64,000 nt of DNA, from NCBI RefSeq assembly GCF_900109755.1, contig NZ_FOAR01000008.1, positions 1 to 64,000 of the forward strand. Reading direction: 5' to 3'. Shown in pieces: positions 61,776 through 64,000 of the stretch (position 1 is the first letter of the stretch; every line of letters begins with the position of its first letter). The notes beneath the pieces are model-generated. The model did not search any database. It was given only the letters and a program-made list of their open reading frames with translations, and was not told the origin of the DNA. The position numbers were made by a program, and so were the translations under genes. The DNA comes from Pseudomonas agarici. GTDB taxonomy: Bacteria > Pseudomonadota > Gammaproteobacteria > Pseudomonadales > Pseudomonadaceae.

Positions 61776-62585
61776 TCAGCCACCCAGCTCCGCCGAAATA
61801 CTCGCTGCCGCTTTCTTGATCAGCGGGATCAGTTCGGCCATCTTCTCCAGCGGCATATAGGGCACGGTACTGGCGATGCTGATACCGGCGACGATGCGCC
61901 GACCGGCATCGCGGATCGGTGCCGCCACGCAGCGGATCGACGGTTCGTTGTCTTCCAGGTCGAAGGCATAACCGCCTGCCGCATAGTCTTGCATGCGTTG
62001 CAGGAACTGCTCCCACGAGGCTTCCCGATGTTGCGGCCAGACGGCGCTTTTCCCTGCCGCCGGCAGGCTCACTTCATACAAGCGCTGCCATTCGCGCACT
62101 GTATCGTCGAGTAGCAGCGCCTTGCCGATCCCGGTTCGCGCCAACGGCATGCGATGACCGACTCGCGAACGCATCTCCGGACCATTGCGTCCCGGATTCT
62201 TGTGCAGGTACAGCACATCGTCGTCTTCGCGAATCGCCAGGTGGATGGTGTCGCCGGTCAGGCTCGACAACTGATCGAGGTATGGCACGGCCAGAGTCAC
62301 CAGCGGCAACTCCTCACGCGCCTGAAAGCCCAGCTCGATCAACTTCGGCCCCAACAGGTAGCCGACCTGCGGCACCACTCGCAGATAGCGTGCTTCTACC
62401 AGGCAACTGGCCAGGCGATGGGTGGTGCTGCGGGTGGTGCCAATGCGCCGGGCAATCTCCTTGAGATCACGGGCACCGCCCGCCACTGCCTGTACCACCC
62501 CCAACCCCCGCAACAAGGTCTGAGTGCCGGTGGGCGCGGGCTCTTTGGCAACGTTGGTCGGGGAGATCGAGAGGTCTTCCTGCAT
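61776..62585 (-). CDS. IclR family transcriptional regulator
   Basis: 269-residue IclR regulator: winged HTH near residues 20-85 ('LLRGLGVVQAVAGG', 'KEIARRIGTTRSTTHRLASCL', cited in part) and the GAF-like effector domain (~95-265, 'VGHRMPLARTGIGKALLLD'). It lies downstream of araH on the same strand (107 nt), so it likely controls the L-arabinose transporter operon; effector not determinable from sequence. Confidence 0.9.
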   Translation of the reverse strand: MQEDLSISPTNVAKEPAPTGTQTLLRGLGVVQAVAGGARDLKEIARRIGTTRSTTHRLASCLVEARYLRVVPQVGYLLGPKLIELGFQAREELPLVTLAVPYLDQLSSLTGDTIHLAIREDDDVLYLHKNPGRNGPEMRSRVGHRMPLARTGIGKALLLDDTVREWQRLYEVSLPAAGKSAVWPQHREASWEQFLQRMQDYAAGGYAFDLEDNEPSIRCVAAPIRDAGRRIVAGISIASTVPYMPLEKMAELIPLIKKAAASISAELGG

Positions 62586-62692
62586 ATCCAGCCTATAAGA
62601 GGTGTACCAGAACGGCCGCCATTATGGCCTTTCGCCTGCCGACTGTGCAGCACCACCAATCGACCTCGGCGGCACGCAGTGCTCACGCCTTA

Positions 62693-63658
62693 TCAACGTT
62701 GTTTCAGCCGGTCGATAATCACCGCCATCAGCAGGATCGAACCGCGAATCACATACTGGTAGAAGGTGTCGATATTCTTCAGGTTCATTGCGTTCTCGAT
62801 GATCGCCAGGATCAGCACGCCGGCGATCACATGGCGGATCAGGCCGATCCCGCCACTGAGTGACACCCCGCCCAGCACGCAAGCGGAGATGACCGTCAGC
62901 TCGAAGCCCTGGCCGATCATCGGCTGGCCGGAGGTCATCCGCGAGGCCAGGATCACCCCGGCCAGCGCACCGATCAGTCCGTGTACCGCGAAGATGATGA
63001 TCTTGGTCCGATCCACCTGGACCCCAGCCAGCAACGCTGCTTCCTGGTTACCGCCGATGGCCAGGGTGTTGCGTCCGTAGGTGGTGTAGTTGAGCAACCA
63101 GCCGAAGAACAGGAAACACAGCACGGTGATCACGATGGGCACCGGCACACCGAACAACTGGCCGTTGCCGAAGACAAAGAAGCCCTCGTCCATTACGCCG
63201 ACCGCCTTGCCGCTGGAAAAGATATAGGCCAGCCCGCGAACGATCTGCATCGTCGCCAGAGTGGCGATCAACGCATTGATGCGCAGCTTGGCGATCACGA
63301 TGCCGTTGATCAGCCCCACGCAAAGTCCCATCGCCAACGCCGCCGAGACGCCGAGAACGACGCTGTCGGTATCACGGATGACAATCCCCGCCACCACCCC
63401 CGCACAGGCGATCACCGAGCCCACCGATAGGTCGAAGTGACCCGAGGCCAGGCAGAACAACATGGTGCAGGCGGCAATCCCGGTGGTGGAAATCGCCAGG
63501 CCCAGGCCGCGCATGTTCAGCGGCGACAGAAAGTTGTCGATGAACAGCGTGCAGAACAGGAAGATTGCCAACGCCGCCAGCAGCATCAGCCAATCGTCGA
63601 AAAACTTGCGCTGATTCAGACCCAGCCAGAACGCGCCCGGCGTTTTTACCTGTGACAT
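62693..63658 (-). CDS. araH: L-arabinose ABC transporter permease AraH
   Basis: 321-residue inner-membrane permease of the sugar BPD family, very similar to E. coli AraH: 'GLGLAISTTGIAACTMLFCLASGHFDLSVGSVIACAGV' (cited as 'CLASGHFDLSVGSVIACAG') near residues 68-86, the coupling 'GINALIATLATMQIVRGLAYI' region and 'GGVSLSGGIGLIRHVIAGV' near 269-287. About nine hydrophobic segments. ATG 63658 is preceded by GAGG; a GTG at 63664 is an alternative. araG precedes it, stop 17 nt away. Confidence 0.93.
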   Translation of the reverse strand: MSQVKTPGAFWLGLNQRKFFDDWLMLLAALAIFLFCTLFIDNFLSPLNMRGLGLAISTTGIAACTMLFCLASGHFDLSVGSVIACAGVVAGIVIRDTDSVVLGVSAALAMGLCVGLINGIVIAKLRINALIATLATMQIVRGLAYIFSSGKAVGVMDEGFFVFGNGQLFGVPVPIVITVLCFLFFGWLLNYTTYGRNTLAIGGNQEAALLAGVQVDRTKIIIFAVHGLIGALAGVILASRMTSGQPMIGQGFELTVISACVLGGVSLSGGIGLIRHVIAGVLILAIIENAMNLKNIDTFYQYVIRGSILLMAVIIDRLKQR

Positions 63659-63675
63659 AGCCACCTCGTCAGTCT

Positions 63676-64000
63676 TTAGTCCCGCAGTCGCGGGAGTGCC
63701 ATTTGCAACAGTCGGGCCTCATCGGCCTCGCTGCGCGCCAGTTCGCCGGTGATCGCCCCTTCGCTCATCACCAGCAGTCGGTCGGCGATGCCCATGACTT
63801 CCATAAGATCGCTGGACACCACGATCACCGCGATACCCCTGGCGGCCAGGTCGTGGATAATCTGGTAGATCTCCGCCTTAGCGCCGATATCGATGCCGCG
63901 AGTCGGTTCGTCGAGCAATAGCACCTTCATCGGCATCGACAACCAGCGGCCGAGAATGGCTTTCTGCTGGTTGCCGCCGGACAGGTAGAGAATCGGTTGC
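63676..64000 (-). CDS. araG: L-arabinose ABC transporter ATP-binding protein AraG, partial
   Basis: C-terminal ~107 residues of a sugar ABC ATPase; the 5' part is beyond the window end. The second ABC signature 'LSGGNQQKA' is visible at the edge, followed by Walker B '[20 protein letters not shown]' (20 residues) and the H-loop region '[21 protein letters not shown]'-type block. It is followed by araH, 17 nt downstream. Confidence 0.92.
   Translation of the reverse strand, partial: QPILYLSGGNQQKAILGRWLSMPMKVLLLDEPTRGIDIGAKAEIYQIIHDLAARGIAVIVVSSDLMEVMGIADRLLVMSEGAITGELARSEADEARLLQMALPRLRD

Noticed and set aside
1..64000. CRISPR array
   Set aside because: No regularly spaced direct repeats seen; the dispersed repeats are far apart and in both orientations.

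Overview
The window looks like a chromosomal segment of a Pseudomonas, most likely of the P. fluorescens complex. The evidence is GC-rich coding with Pseudomonas-type neighbourhoods: earP-efp with the Arg32 form of EF-P, a dpkA-type piperideine-2-carboxylate reductase, etfBA divergent from ETF-QO, an araGH transporter beside an IclR regulator, and a very large DUF6543/dermonecrotic-toxin-like protein. The genus call is inferred from gene content; no marker such as 16S rRNA is present.

Left part (1-8.6 kb): the 3' end of an IS transposase, a tRNA-Asn with its terminator, then a four-gene partner-switch operon of siaABCD type (PP2C phosphatase, HATPase-like kinase, DUF1987 phosphoprotein, GGDEF cyclase). 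It is followed by a cyclopropane fatty acid synthase, efp with its rhamnosyltransferase gene earP, and a coupled pair made of a small membrane protein and a GreA/GreB-like protein.

8.6-22.1 kb: a DUF883 protein, then a 1416-residue DUF6543-type protein translationally coupled to a 303-residue HExxH protein, convergent with dpkA. Next come a LysR regulator divergent from an SDR and an MFS exporter, then small stress- or envelope-type proteins (DUF6388, Gly/Pro-rich secreted peptide, Rho_N-like protein, DUF4142, CigR/RcnB-like). Copies of an intergenic dispersed repeat lie between these genes.

22.2-24.2 kb is a lower-GC, gene-poor stretch with degenerate fragments, including a PAAR-like open frame without a normal start and an M48 peptidase fragment. 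It forms the left border of a type VI secretion cluster (24.2-45.1 kb) with the order orphan gene X, tssB, C, E, F, G, H(clpV), J, K, L, M, tagF, a second TssM-like gene fused to an OmpA domain, hcp, tssA. No vgrG or intact PAAR gene is in the window, so the spike must come from elsewhere. A tRNA-Ser lies just right of the cluster.

Right part (46-64 kb) is housekeeping and accessory metabolism: a crotonase, PlsC, CorA, a class I amidotransferase, a 31-aa membrane peptide, cytochrome c, RraB, a START-domain protein, a YkgJ-type cysteine cluster protein, a MocR regulator, an envelope operon (periplasmic binding protein, DUF4398 lipoprotein, OmpA lipoprotein), etfBA, ETF-QO with a promoter that carries a PsrA-like operator, an IclR regulator, and araH/araG running off the window end.

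The most unusual items are the TssM-OmpA hybrid and orphan leader gene of the T6SS, the split DUF6543 + metallopeptidase pair, the soluble sia-type operon, and the dispersed intergenic repeat.
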